Assembly: GCA_013151235.1 (NCBI GenBank)
Contig: JAADIO010000049.1
Span: 1 to 12,454 of the forward strand
Origin: Deltaproteobacteria bacterium
GTDB taxonomy: Bacteria; CG2-30-53-67
DNA length: 12,454 nt
Direction of reading: 5' to 3'
The notes beneath the pieces were generated by a model. That model was not told where the DNA came from. It ran no database searches and worked only from the letters and a program-made list of their open reading frames with translations. Every line of letters begins with the position of its first letter. The first letter of the stretch is position 1. The translations under genes were made by a program, and so were the position numbers. This document shows, piece after piece, positions 5,801-12,454 of this stretch.

Positions 5801-6005
5801 GGTGGCGGCCGAAAGTCCCTCCGTTTCCTCCGGCGGAGGCGGCGGAGGCGGTGGGGGCGGCGGAAGCGGTGGGTGCGCTCTCTCCACGCAGCCGGTGCCG
5901 CCGGAAAATGGATTGATCGATCTTGTTCTTCTCCTGCTGCCGCTCGGTTTTCCAGCAACGCGGCGTCTTAGCGTTTTACTCGGCCACAAGCGGTTCCGGT
6001 CCTGA
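2895..6005 (+). CDS. secreted, surface-anchored subtilisin-family (S8) serine protease with Ca-binding repeats
   Basis: The product of 1036 residues is a multidomain exported peptidase. Residues 1-28 form a signal peptide (basic start, then IGLLFLAFFLLSFLLIP). Residues about 97-176 resemble the fervidolysin-type prodomain, ending in EPNYIV. The S8 domain (about 200-495) has the complete triad: D224 (VVDEGID), H282 (RHGTEVAG) and S441 (SGTSAASP), with oxyanion N373 (SAGNSG). Residues about 502-843 hold 18 DxDxDG-type thrombospondin-3-like calcium motifs. Residues about 847-970 resemble the choice-of-anchor U domain (LTDGGTGDNDG...DPG). The tail has an 11-Gly run, C994, a hydrophobic segment (LIDLVLLLLPLGFP) and RR, like JDVT-CTERM-type sorting signals. 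ATG 2895 has GAGGG at 2886-2890; an in-frame TTG at 2754 lies inside terminator 1 and was rejected. Expression is probably governed by the upstream cyclic di-GMP riboswitch. The substrate is unknown. Confidence 0.93.
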   Translation: MKKPVTKIKQIGLLFLAFFLLSFLLIPSLNTVRHNEDSSLNVDAVNLGHKTPVSSMKDRTRVDSSRKEESVPPAPETLQVDLRKNPGDTAAAGKRPKAKPYVEHEILVRFASKVSPAKLTEILADHDMTVVRMLMGNHLAFVRLPETRSVAEAERILRKVPGVLFSEPNYIVHTTSIPDDSSFSNQWGFQNTGAGGGTNDADIDAVEAWDKSTGSSSIVVAVVDEGIDYTHPDLAGNIWTNPNEIPGNGIDDDGNGFIDDVHGWDFNHNDATTYDGASEDRHGTEVAGVIGAVGNNGVGVAGVCWNVRIMSVKFISYGNGTVADAISALEYAAKEGARVVNCSWGGTSYSAALESAFRDLENAGVLVVTSAGNSGKNTDLSSHYPSNYDLPNIISVAATDRNDLLSSFSNYGVTTVDLGAPGSSIYTTAPGGNYAYFSGTSAASPFVTGAAALALSVFPNLTYQELKDQILNHVDPIASLTGKTVTGGRLNVNNLVSALSNGDSDGDGMPNGFESRYGLNPLDASDANADADGDGLTNLQEYRDGTSPVNKDSDGDGLSDGFEVTYHLDPTDASDASKDLDGDGLSNLTEYEAGMAVNNVDSDHDGIDDFTEYGPRQFASDSDGDGIIDALDTDSDNDGRPDAEEGTGDDDNDGIANYVDMNDSDGPSGDQDGDGLSNSLEVTYMFYPNRVDSDNDGIDDRTEFGPNATPLDTDGDGIYDALDTDSDNDGKTDLSEGTGDSDGDGVPNYRDSDDSDGPVGDADGDGLSNQLEARFGLNTNLADSDGDGISDGEEFGTGDLPLDTDGDGIIDALDTDSDNDGALDINEGDLDSDGDGIPDRLDANTATLLTGSGALSLILGKGARLKDVLFIARPRAEADIRNIDFPYGGVQFKVSGLEPGAAVTMTLKTSAVLPSNAEYWKEDGNGNYARYDAVINGNTLQFVLTDGGTGDNDGVADGSISDPGYIGIPVAAESPSVSSGGGGGGGGGGGSGGCALSTQPVPPENGLIDLVLLLLPLGFPATRRLSVLLGHKRFRS
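4692..5420 (+). repeat. 273-bp (91-residue) tandem repeat within the calcium-binding region
   Basis: Two full units (residues 600-690 and 691-781) and a third of about 61 residues follow one another without gaps. Each begins DSDxDGI.D..E(Y/F)G, continues with D(S/T)DGDGI.DALDTDSDNDG, and the full units end with NY.D..DSDGP.GD.DGDGLSN.LE. The exact 91-residue register and strong identity indicate fairly recent internal duplication. Such Asp-rich repeats bind calcium and act as rigid spacers on bacterial surface proteins. Confidence 0.9.
5832..5873 (+). repeat. G-rich tract encoding the polyglycine linker before the sorting Cys
   Basis: Eleven consecutive glycine codons (residues 980-990) then Ser-Gly-Gly lead to C994. 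The + strand is a dense GGC/GGA/GGT/GGG run that could slip in replication or form G-quadruplex structure. A Gly-rich linker directly before Cys, a hydrophobic helix and arginines is typical of several bacterial CTERM sorting tails. Confidence 0.75.
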
Positions 6006-6023
6006 ACGGAACCCGCCCTCAGA

Positions 6024-6058
6024 AAAGCCCTGCACCTTTATGGTGTGGGGCTTTTTTT
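6024..6058 (+). terminator. intrinsic terminator of the protease gene
   Basis: A 13-bp stem, AAAGCCCTGCACC (6024-6036) with GGTGTGGGGCTTT (6042-6054), includes two wobble pairs. It has a TTTAT loop and ends in a T tract at 6052-6058. It begins 19 nt after the protease stop codon and closes the cassette before the rimP operon. Confidence 0.92.
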
Positions 6059-6060
6059 GC

Positions 6061-6089
6061 TTGATTTTTCAGAAGCCCTGTGGTATTTT
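6061..6089 (+). promoter_or_regulatory. candidate promoter of the rimP-nusA-infB operon
   Basis: TTGATT (6061-6066) and TATTTT (6084-6089) are 17 nt apart, with an extended -10 TG at 6081-6082. They lie directly after the protease terminator and upstream of rimP. Transcription would start near 6096, giving a leader of about 77 nt that contains the hairpin at 6120-6143. The -10 is only a moderate match, so confidence is limited. Confidence 0.55.
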
Positions 6090-6119
6090 TCGGCAAAATT
6101 CAGTTCACTAATAAAAAGT

Positions 6120-6143
6120 GGGCTCTTAAGGAGCCCTTTTTTT
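6120..6143 (+). terminator. leader terminator / putative attenuator upstream of rimP
   Basis: GGGCTC (6120-6125) and GAGCCC (6131-6136) form a perfect 6-bp stem with a 5-nt loop, followed by seven T (6137-6143). It stands about 60 nt beyond the strong protease terminator and 29 nt before the rimP ATG, downstream of the candidate promoter. It therefore looks like a weak leader terminator, not the end of a gene. In Bacillus subtilis, NusA represses its own operon through a NusA-dependent terminator in the leader; a similar arrangement here is an inference. Confidence 0.75.
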
Positions 6144-6172
6144 ATGGTACGGAGGTTAGCTGTTTTAAAGAG

Positions 6173-6625
6173 ATGAACGTTACGGAAAAGGTCAGGGCGC
6201 TGGTTCAGCCGATTCTTGACGGCTTGGGACTTGAATTGTTTGATCTTACATACAGTCAGGCCGGGCAGGGGCTCCTCCGGATTTTTATCGACAAGGAGGA
6301 GGGGGTCACCCTGGATGATTGCACACAGGTCAGCCGCGAACTGGAAACCCTGCTGGATGTTAAAGAGGTCGTTCCGGGAAGTTACCGTCTCGAAGTCTCT
6401 TCTCCCGGGATCAACCGTCCCATGCGTCATGAGGCGGATTATCGGAAATATTCCGGCCGCAGGATCAAGGTGAAACTGGTCCGAAAGATTTCCGACCGGA
6501 AAACCTTCGTCGGGGTCAACCGGGGCGTTTCCGGGGGGATTCTGCAACTGGAGGTCTCACCGGAACAGATGGTAGAGATCCCGCTGCAGGAAGTGGTACG
6601 GGCCAGCCTGGAGGTCGATTTCTAA
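6173..6625 (+). CDS. rimP: ribosome maturation factor RimP
   Basis: RimP is a cytoplasmic assembly factor needed for maturation of the 30S subunit. The 150-residue product is typical. The N-terminal domain has the family pattern G(L/V)ELFDLTY and RIFIDKEEGVTLDDC, and the highly conserved YRLEVSSPGINRPM block places SSPG at residues 76-79. The C-terminal half is the small SH3-like domain. ATG 6173 begins MNVTEKVRALVQPIL, where homologues start. The nearest upstream purine run (AAAGAG) abuts the ATG, while a perfect GGAGG at 6151-6155 is 17 nt away, so initiation may be weak. It is the first gene of the nusA-infB operon, as in most bacteria. Confidence 0.95.
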   Translation: MNVTEKVRALVQPILDGLGLELFDLTYSQAGQGLLRIFIDKEEGVTLDDCTQVSRELETLLDVKEVVPGSYRLEVSSPGINRPMRHEADYRKYSGRRIKVKLVRKISDRKTFVGVNRGVSGGILQLEVSPEQMVEIPLQEVVRASLEVDF

Positions 6626-6652
6626 GCGGAAAGGAGCTTTAAGGAGAATATC

Positions 6653-8242
6653 ATGGAACCGAATCTGATCCAGATCATCAATATCCTGGGCAAAGAAAAG
6701 AATATCCCCAAAGAGACGATCGTTGAAGCGATTGAGACCGCTATTACGACGGCAGCCAAGAAGAAGTATGGCGAAGATGAGGATATTGAGGTCGAGGTCA
6801 ACATGCAAAAGGGCGAGATCGAGGCCTACCGCTTCCGGGAAGTTGTGGAGAATGTGGAGGATGAACACCGCGAGATTCTCCTCACCGAAGCGCAGGAATA
6901 CGATGATACGATCGAGGTCGGGGATGAATTTGCCGTTCGTCTCGATGTTGTTGAATTGGGACGCATTGCCGCCCAGACGGCCAAACAGATTATCGTCCAG
7001 CGGGTGAGAGAGGCGGAGCGGGAGGTGATCCTCGAAGAATACGGCAACCGGATCGGTGAGACGGTGAACGGGATCGTGATGCGTATGGAGCGGGGGGCCC
7101 TGGTGGTGGATCTTGGCAAAGCCGAGGGGATTCTGGCGCATGGCGGAAGGATCCCGGGTGAACGTTACAACCGGGGGGACCGGATTCGTGCCTTGATCAA
7201 AGGGGTGCAGGATTCGAGTAAGACCCCTCAGGTGATTCTCTCACGGACCGACCCGGAATATCTGATCAAGCTCTTTGCCGTTGAGGTTCCCGAGGTTTAT
7301 GAAGGGATCGTCAAAATCACGAAAGTTGTCCGGGAGCCGGGGCAGCGGGCGAAGATCTCCGTGATTTCCGATGACTCCAATGTCGATCCCGTCGGGGCCT
7401 GTGTCGGGATCAAGGGGTCGAGGGTGCAGGCGGTCGTGCAGGAACTGCGGGGAGAGAAGATTGATATTATTGAGTATACCGACGTGACCCGGGATATGAT
7501 CGAAAAGGCCTTAAGTCCTGCGGCGATCTCCCGGATTGCCGTTAACGAAGAAGACAAATCGGCGCTGGTTGTGGTGGAAGAGAGTCAGCTTTCCCTGGCC
7601 ATCGGCAGAAGAGGGCAGAATGTTCGGTTTGCCTCGCAACTGACGAATCATCAGATCAATATCATGAGTGAGACCGAGTATCAGCAGGCCCTGCTGGATC
7701 AGCAGAAGGAAGCCGAGGCGGAAATTGCCGCCCGTGCCCGTGCTCTGGAAGAGATTGCCCGTTTGGAAGGCGTGGGTGAAAAAACGGCGCAGGCCATCCA
7801 TGAAGGAGGTTTTGCCTCCGTGGCGGAGATTGCCGGGAGTACTCCGGCGGAATTATCGGCCGTTCCCGGGATCGGGGAAAAAACAGCCGAAAAAATTATC
7901 CAACAAGCCGTAGGACTCGCAAAAATACTGGAAGAGGAAGCGGCGATCCGGGCGGAGAAAGAAGCGAAAGAGGCGGCCCGGGCGGAGCAGGAAGCCGAAG
8001 AAGCCGCTGCACGTGCGGAGCAGGAGGCGGAGGAAGCGGCGACCCGGACCGAAGAAGAATCGGGATCCGGGAGTACACAGGAGGACCCGGCCGGGGAAGC
8101 TTCGGAGCCGGAGGATGCAGCCTTGCCGGAAGAGAAGGTCCCTGCGGAAGAGGATGCCTCCGGGCCGGAGTCGGATGGTGTCGGAGAAAAAACGGATTCG
8201 GAGGAGACCTCCACACAGAGGGACGAGGAGGTTGTTTCTTAA
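6653..8242 (+). CDS. nusA: transcription termination/antitermination factor NusA
   Basis: NusA binds RNA polymerase and nascent RNA, promoting pausing, intrinsic termination and, with partners, antitermination. The 529 residues comprise the polymerase-binding N-terminal domain (1 to about 125), an S1 domain (about 132-190), and two KH domains (about 200-350) with GIKG near residue 252 and IGRRGQN near 316. A helix-hairpin-helix region (about 370-422, with GVGEKTAQAI and GIGEKTAEKI) comes next. A low-complexity acidic tail of about 105 residues, rich in Glu, Ala and Ser, ends the protein. The ATG has AAGGAG at 6641-6646 with 6-nt spacing, and a second AAGGAG precedes it. It lies 27 nt after rimP. 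The tail is not a standard NusA domain. Confidence 0.97.
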   Translation: MEPNLIQIINILGKEKNIPKETIVEAIETAITTAAKKKYGEDEDIEVEVNMQKGEIEAYRFREVVENVEDEHREILLTEAQEYDDTIEVGDEFAVRLDVVELGRIAAQTAKQIIVQRVREAEREVILEEYGNRIGETVNGIVMRMERGALVVDLGKAEGILAHGGRIPGERYNRGDRIRALIKGVQDSSKTPQVILSRTDPEYLIKLFAVEVPEVYEGIVKITKVVREPGQRAKISVISDDSNVDPVGACVGIKGSRVQAVVQELRGEKIDIIEYTDVTRDMIEKALSPAAISRIAVNEEDKSALVVVEESQLSLAIGRRGQNVRFASQLTNHQINIMSETEYQQALLDQQKEAEAEIAARARALEEIARLEGVGEKTAQAIHEGGFASVAEIAGSTPAELSAVPGIGEKTAEKIIQQAVGLAKILEEEAAIRAEKEAKEAARAEQEAEEAAARAEQEAEEAATRTEEESGSGSTQEDPAGEASEPEDAALPEEKVPAEEDASGPESDGVGEKTDSEETSTQRDEEVVS

Positions 8243-8243
8243 A

Positions 8244-8828
8244 GTGACTCCAGGCAAGAGGGCAGTGCCGCATCGTACCTGTATCGGGTGCCGCGAGGCC
8301 TTCGAGAAGACGGCACTGATCCGGATTGTACAGTCGCCGGATGGTCGGCTGGTTCCCGATCTCAAGGCGAAGCTTCCGGGGCGGGGTGTCTATCTGTGCA
8401 GCAGGCCTTCCTGTCTTCAAAAGGCCGTGCGGAAAAATCTTCTTTCCCGTGCCTTGCGCAGCCCGGTGCCGGCTTCGGAGCTTGCGGGGCTGGAAGAAAA
8501 AATTTGCGGTGTGCTGGAGAATAAGATCCGGTCGTTTCTGAGCGTATTGCGGAAAGGGAACCGGATTGTCGCCGGTCGTGAATCGATACAAAAAAGGATT
8601 CATCAAGGGGAGGTTTATCTGCTCATCCTGGCAGAGGAGTCTTCGAAAAAGCGTGCCGGTTATGAGCGAAAAAATATTCCATTGCGGATATTCTTCTCTC
8701 GTGAGCGTCTGGGACGGGCCGTTGGGAAAGCACCCCAGCCGGTCCTTGGGGTACTTGACGAGCGGGCGAGTCTGGAGCTGATCCGGTGGATCGATTGGGT
8801 GGATGGTTTTTGTGCCGGTAGGGGGTGA
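8244..8828 (+). CDS. ylxR: YlxR (DUF448) protein fused to an L7Ae/YlxQ-like RNA-binding domain
   Basis: Residues 11-80 are the YlxR/DUF448 domain, with [33 protein letters not shown] and a second Cys at 57. Residues about 93-185 resemble the L7Ae/L30e fold of YlxQ, with [20 protein letters not shown] and a [14 protein letters not shown] end. In Bacillus these are two separate genes between nusA and infB; here they are one 194-residue protein, an arrangement also known in some Proteobacteria. YlxR has been linked to RNase P modulation in Bacillus (RnpM). GTG 8244 was chosen because it comes one base after the nusA stop and has GAGGAGG at 8225-8231. Spacing of 12 nt is long, so the start is moderately sure. 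Its stop overlaps the region just before infB. Confidence 0.9.
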   Translation: MTPGKRAVPHRTCIGCREAFEKTALIRIVQSPDGRLVPDLKAKLPGRGVYLCSRPSCLQKAVRKNLLSRALRSPVPASELAGLEEKICGVLENKIRSFLSVLRKGNRIVAGRESIQKRIHQGEVYLLILAEESSKKRAGYERKNIPLRIFFSRERLGRAVGKAPQPVLGVLDERASLELIRWIDWVDGFCAGRG

Positions 8829-8836
8829 AACGTTTT

Positions 8837-11359
8837 ATGGGGAATAAAAAACTGAGGGTCCATGAAGTTGCAAGGGAGATCGGGATTGCCTCGAAAGAAC
8901 TCCTGGAATACTTCAAGAAAACAAATCCTGAGATCAAGAGTAATCTCTCCGTGGTTCCGGATGAGGTGGCGGAAGAGGTGCGGGAGCAGTATTCCTCCAC
9001 AGGAGGACTGAAGGCATCCAAGGCCCGGAAGAAGCCCAAACCGAAGGTGGAATTCAAGGTCCGCCGGAAGAGGAAAAAGGTCCCGGAGCCCGAAGTTGCT
9101 GCCGAGGGAATCTCGGCAGAACCTGAAAAGGCGGCGGTGAAAGACGCGGTCCCTCCGGTTGAGGAAAAGGAAGCGCCGGCGCCGATCCCGGAGACCCCGC
9201 AGGAAGCGGTGGTTGAGGCGCCTCCCGTGAAGGCACCGAAGGTCCAGCCGCCGAAAGAAGAGCCGGCGGCGAAGGCTCCTGCCGAGCCGGAAAAAGAAAA
9301 ACAAAAGCTCAAGAAGAAAGAGAAGAAGAAAGGGAAAAAAGAAGAGGTCAAAAAAGAGAAACAGAACCGGGCCCGGGCGGGGGTGGAGAAGGCCAAGGGA
9401 AAGAAGGGAAAGATCAGTCTCAAGACGGAGAAGGTAGACCGCGGTGCACTGAAGAAACCGAAAAAGATCAGTGCCAGCCAGATGCTGGAGCTGCAGGTTC
9501 GCCGAACCCCGAAGAAACTCAGGGTCAAGCCGAAGAAGAAAACCCGGGCCGAGAAGTCCAAGGCTCGGGAGAAGGTCATACAGGAACAGCCGGTTGTGGA
9601 AGAGACCGGCAGCCTCATTCGTTGGGATGAGACGACCACCGTCAAGGAGGTCGCGGAACAGCTGCATCTGCCGGTGAATAATCTCATTATGAAATTCATG
9701 GAAATGGGTTCCATGGTGACCGTGAATCAGCCGGTGGACCTGGAAGCCGTTTCCCTGGTCGCCGCGGAGTACGATTACGAGGTCAAGGCCGTTTCCCTGG
9801 AATCGGATGATGCCCTGATTGAAGAGGTGGAGGACAATCCGGAGAATCTGGTCTCCCGTCCTCCGGTGGTTACGATCATGGGGCATGTTGATCATGGGAA
9901 GACCTCGCTGCTGGATGAGATCCGGAAGTCCAACATTGTCGGCGATGAAGCCGGCGGAATTACCCAGCATATCGGCGCCTATACGGTGAAGCTGAAAGAC
10001 CGGCAGATCACGTTTCTGGATACGCCCGGCCATGAGGCCTTTACCTCCATGCGGGCCCGGGGTGCGAAGGTGACGGATATCGTGATCCTCGTGGTGGCTG
10101 CCGACGATGGTGTGATGCCGCAGACCGTGGAAGCGATCCATCATGCCGAGGCCGCCCGGGTTCCGATTGTGGTGGCGGTGAACAAGATCGATAAGGCGAA
10201 TGCAAACCCGGATCGGGTCAAGCAGCAGTTGGCCGAGCACAAACTGGTCCCCGAGGAGTGGGGGGGACAGACGATCTTTGTGGAGGTTTCCGCCAAGAAA
10301 AAGATCGGTCTCGATTCTCTGCTGGAGATGGTCCTGCTTCAGGCGGACATGATGGAGTTGAAAGCCGATCCTCAGCACCTGGCGCGGGGTGTCATCATTG
10401 AAGCCCGGCTGGATAAGACGCGGGGGCCGCTGGCAACGGTGCTGGTGGAATCCGGGACGATCAAAGTCGGGGATCCTTTTGTGACCGGCGGGTTTGCCGG
10501 GAAGGTCCGGGCCATGTTGAATGACCGGGGGAAAAAAATTACCTCTGCGGGACCTTCCGTTCCGGTGGAAATTCTCGGGATCTCCGGTGTGCCGATGGCG
10601 GGAGAGACGTTTGTGGCGGTGGAAGAAGAACGGAAGGCCCGGCAGATTGCCATGGTGCGTTCCACCCGGATGCGGGAGGCGGCGCTCTCCAAAGGGCATC
10701 GGCTGACGCTGGACGACCTGTTCCAACAGATCCAGCAGGGGGCGGTCAAGGAACTTCCCATCATAATCAAGGGGGATGTGCAGGGGTCAGTGGAAGCCCT
10801 TTCCGATACTTTAGAGCGCCTGAGTACGAGTGCCGTGGAGCTGAAAGTGATCCACGGTTCGGTCGGAGGAATTAACGAAACCGATGTGAATCTGGCGACC
10901 GCCTCCAATGCCGTGATTATCGGTTTTAATGTTCGTCCGGAACCGAAGGCTGCGTCGCTGGCCGATGCCGAGCATGTGGATATTCGTTTGTACAATGTAA
11001 TCTACGATGCGGCGGATGATGTCCGAAAGGCGATGGAAGGACTCCTGGAACCGATCCTGAAAGAGCGGCAGTTAGGCCGTGCCGAAGTGCGGGAGGTCTT
11101 TTCCATTTCCCGGATCGGCAATGTCGCAGGCTGTTATGTGCTGGACGGGACCCTGGAACGATCCGCCCATATTCGTCTGATTCGGGACAACGTTGTCATT
11201 TTTGAAGGGAAAGCCTCCTCCCTGAAACGTTTCAAGGATGATGTCAAAGAGGTTGCCACCGGCTATGAGTGCGGGGTAACCATCGAAAATTACAATGACA
11301 TCAAGCCGAAGGATATTATTGAGTTTTATACCTTCGACAAGGTGGCGGCCAAATTATAG
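8837..11359 (+). CDS. infB: translation initiation factor IF-2
   Basis: IF-2 is the GTPase that delivers fMet-tRNA to the 30S subunit and promotes joining of the 50S. The 840-residue product begins with an IF2_N module ([20 protein letters not shown]). A long Pro/Ala/Glu then Lys-rich linker follows to about residue 245, and a second IF2_N module ([19 protein letters not shown]) comes next. The G domain has GHVDHGKT at 349-356, DTPGH at 395-399 and NKID at 449-452. EF-Tu-like domain II, domain III and the C-terminal fMet-tRNA-binding domain complete it. ATG 8837 was chosen because GGTGA (8824-8828) lies 8 nt upstream. A GTG at 8825 overlapping the ylxR stop would add four residues (translational coupling) but lacks a site of its own. 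Confidence 0.97.
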   Translation: MGNKKLRVHEVAREIGIASKELLEYFKKTNPEIKSNLSVVPDEVAEEVREQYSSTGGLKASKARKKPKPKVEFKVRRKRKKVPEPEVAAEGISAEPEKAAVKDAVPPVEEKEAPAPIPETPQEAVVEAPPVKAPKVQPPKEEPAAKAPAEPEKEKQKLKKKEKKKGKKEEVKKEKQNRARAGVEKAKGKKGKISLKTEKVDRGALKKPKKISASQMLELQVRRTPKKLRVKPKKKTRAEKSKAREKVIQEQPVVEETGSLIRWDETTTVKEVAEQLHLPVNNLIMKFMEMGSMVTVNQPVDLEAVSLVAAEYDYEVKAVSLESDDALIEEVEDNPENLVSRPPVVTIMGHVDHGKTSLLDEIRKSNIVGDEAGGITQHIGAYTVKLKDRQITFLDTPGHEAFTSMRARGAKVTDIVILVVAADDGVMPQTVEAIHHAEAARVPIVVAVNKIDKANANPDRVKQQLAEHKLVPEEWGGQTIFVEVSAKKKIGLDSLLEMVLLQADMMELKADPQHLARGVIIEARLDKTRGPLATVLVESGTIKVGDPFVTGGFAGKVRAMLNDRGKKITSAGPSVPVEILGISGVPMAGETFVAVEEERKARQIAMVRSTRMREAALSKGHRLTLDDLFQQIQQGAVKELPIIIKGDVQGSVEALSDTLERLSTSAVELKVIHGSVGGINETDVNLATASNAVIIGFNVRPEPKAASLADAEHVDIRLYNVIYDAADDVRKAMEGLLEPILKERQLGRAEVREVFSISRIGNVAGCYVLDGTLERSAHIRLIRDNVVIFEGKASSLKRFKDDVKEVATGYECGVTIENYNDIKPKDIIEFYTFDKVAAKL

Positions 11360-11437
11360 TTGCGCTATTCTGAAGAAGGGACATGACGCGTACCGGTTTG
11401 TTGGAACAGGTCCGGTTGAAGGGGCGGGAGTTCGGGT

Positions 11438-11719
11438 ATGCACGTTGGTGCCTTGATCGTTGATTTATATCTTCCGGGATGTACTTCTCTGAAGGGGAAA
11501 CGGAGCATTGTCAAATCGATCAAGGAGCGGGTGAAAAATAAGTTTAATGTTTCCGTGGCGGAAGTAGATTATCATGATCTGCATCAGCGGGCCTTGATCG
11601 GTGTGGCCATGATCGGCAATGATGCAAAAAAGATCAACAGTGCGCTGGATAAGGTTTTGAGCTTTTTGGAACTGTTTCGTGATGCGGACCTGGCGGGTCA
11701 TCAGCTTGAAATCATGTAA
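11438..11719 (+). CDS. ylxP: DUF503 (YlxP-like) small protein
   Basis: A 93-residue protein with the DUF503 pattern: MHVGALIVDLYLPGCTSLKGKRS at the start and VAEVDYHDLHQRALIGVAMIGND in the middle. Its biochemical function is not established; the gene is repeatedly found between infB and rbfA, which suggests a link to ribosome maturation or translation. The ATG has GGGAG at 11426-11430 with 7-nt spacing. The 78-nt gap after infB contains no terminator, so it should be co-transcribed. Confidence 0.93.
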   Translation: MHVGALIVDLYLPGCTSLKGKRSIVKSIKERVKNKFNVSVAEVDYHDLHQRALIGVAMIGNDAKKINSALDKVLSFLELFRDADLAGHQLEIM

Positions 11720-11743
11720 CGGCCAAGGATATGAAGGATATGG

Positions 11744-12118
11744 ATGATGTCTTCTCCGAGAATGGAACGGATTTCCGATCTCATGATTTCCGAGATCTCG
11801 CAGGTTTTGTTACGGAAAGTCAAAGACCCCCGCGTGCGGCATGTAACCATTTCCGACGTGGACGTGGCCCGGGACCTCAAGACGGCAAAAGTATATTTCA
11901 GTGTCTTGCCGGGCGGGATGGATAAAGACGAAGTCCTCGACGGTTTGAACCGTGCCGCCGGATACATCCGCAGTGAACTGTTTCATGTCCTCCGATTCAA
12001 ATCGATCCCCCGGTTGATTTTTAAATTGGACCCCTCCATTGAATACGGCGCGCACATTGAAAAACTCCTGCACACCCTCCACAATGGAAAGGACGAGGAT
12101 GAAGACGGGGAATCTTGA
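11744..12118 (+). CDS. rbfA: ribosome-binding factor A
   Basis: RbfA is a KH-fold protein that binds 30S precursors near the 5' end of 16S rRNA and helps late maturation, also in the cold. The 124-residue product shows the family pattern R(M/I)ERISDLMISEISQVLLRKVKDPRV, VTISDVDVARDLKTAKVYFSVL and the end LRFKSIPRLIFKLDPSIEYGAHIE. Two adjacent ATGs (11744, 11747) are possible starts. The AAGGA at 11734-11738 fits either. It lies 24 nt after ylxP and overlaps the next gene by 20 nt, so translational coupling is likely. The acidic tail (KDEDEDGES) is short and ordinary. Confidence 0.95.
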   Translation: MMSSPRMERISDLMISEISQVLLRKVKDPRVRHVTISDVDVARDLKTAKVYFSVLPGGMDKDEVLDGLNRAAGYIRSELFHVLRFKSIPRLIFKLDPSIEYGAHIEKLLHTLHNGKDEDEDGES

Positions 12119-12454
12119 ACGCGTACGGCAGGTCCTGGCGGACGCCCATCGTATTCTGCTCACCACCCATGTGAACCCGGATGGGGACGGGTTGAGTTCC
12201 GAACTGGCGTTGGCTCGTTTCCTGGATCTGTCGGGCAAGGAAGTCCGGATCGTCAACCGGGACCCCGTTCCCGAGATCTTTGCGTTTCTGCCCGGCGCCG
12301 ACCGGATTCAGCGGTCGGACCGTCTGCCCGCGGACACGGACCTGGTGGTGGTCCTGGACTGCGGGGGACTGGAGCGATCCGGTCTGAAGGTGGAGGACGG
12401 CGCCGATCCGAAGGTGGTGGTGATCGACCATCATCTGACCGACGATCATGACGG
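12099..12454 (+). CDS. nrnA: DHH-family phosphoesterase, NrnA-like oligoribonuclease, 3'-truncated by the window edge
   Basis: The first 118 residues of a DHH/DHHA1 protein are visible. The metal-binding motifs are HVNPDGD (residues 24-30), VVLDCGG (84-90, D87) and the signature DHH (110-112). In this operon position, the usual member is NrnA, which degrades nanoRNA and, in some species, dephosphorylates pAp. ATG 12099 has AAAGGA about 5-6 nt upstream and overlaps rbfA by 20 nt. An in-frame ATG at 12084 has no ribosome-binding site. Because NrnA-type enzymes can also cleave pGpG, the linear product of cyclic di-GMP breakdown, a link to the riboswitch is conceivable but not shown. The C-terminal substrate-binding domain lies outside. 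Confidence 0.88.
   Translation, partial: MKTGNLERVRQVLADAHRILLTTHVNPDGDGLSSELALARFLDLSGKEVRIVNRDPVPEIFAFLPGADRIQRSDRLPADTDLVVVLDCGGLERSGLKVEDGADPKVVVIDHHLTDDHD

Noticed and set aside
11383-11463. 26-codon ORF with an upstream GAAGGG, overlapping the start of ylxP in another frame
   Set aside because: No recognisable family, and it overlaps a well-supported gene. The Shine-Dalgarno-like match could be chance. It could couple translation, but the sequence alone does not support a gene.

Overview
The window is a high-GC bacterial chromosome segment with every gene on the + strand. The order rimP-nusA-ylxR-infB-ylxP-rbfA-DHH phosphoesterase, a YlxR protein fused to an L7Ae-like domain, and a surface protein with a Cys/hydrophobic/Arg tail behind a type I cyclic di-GMP riboswitch together suggest a deltaproteobacterial (Desulfobacterota-like) or similar environmental Gram-negative. 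This placement is inferred from gene order and domain architecture only.

Layout. (1) Positions 1-2269 are a housekeeping run: the 3' part of rsmD (16S rRNA methyltransferase), coaD (CoA biosynthesis, start and stop overlapping rsmD) and a class I aspartate-type aminotransferase. (2) Positions 2270-6058 are an accessory cassette. It has a near-consensus sigma70 promoter (2434-2462), a leader of about 425 nt with a type I cyclic di-GMP (GEMM-I) aptamer (about 2623-2706), three tandem near-identical intrinsic terminators (2741-2885), one 1036-residue gene for a secreted subtilisin-family protease, and its own terminator (6024-6058). (3) Positions 6061-12454 are the transcription/translation operon: a candidate promoter, a short leader terminator, then rimP, nusA, ylxR-L7Ae fusion, infB, ylxP (DUF503), rbfA and the 5' part of a DHH-family nrnA-like gene.

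The most interesting part is the control region of the protease. The 3' half of the aptamer can alternatively pair with the 5' arm of the first terminator, which predicts an OFF switch: cyclic di-GMP bound, transcription stopped. The three terminators share the same arms. The 3' arm of each can therefore pair with the 5' arm of the next, so sequestering only the first arm could dismantle all three hairpins in turn. The protease carries a signal peptide, prodomain, intact Asp/His/Ser triad, 18 Asp-rich calcium-binding motifs (including 91-residue tandem repeats), a choice-of-anchor-U-like domain and a C-terminal sorting tail. Low cyclic di-GMP would release a surface protease, a logic that would suit detachment from a surface or remodelling of adhesins. 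The switch mechanism and the biological role are inferences from sequence.

The second region of interest is the leader of the rimP-nusA-infB operon, where a small intrinsic terminator lies between the candidate promoter and rimP. It may be an attenuator through which NusA controls its own operon.
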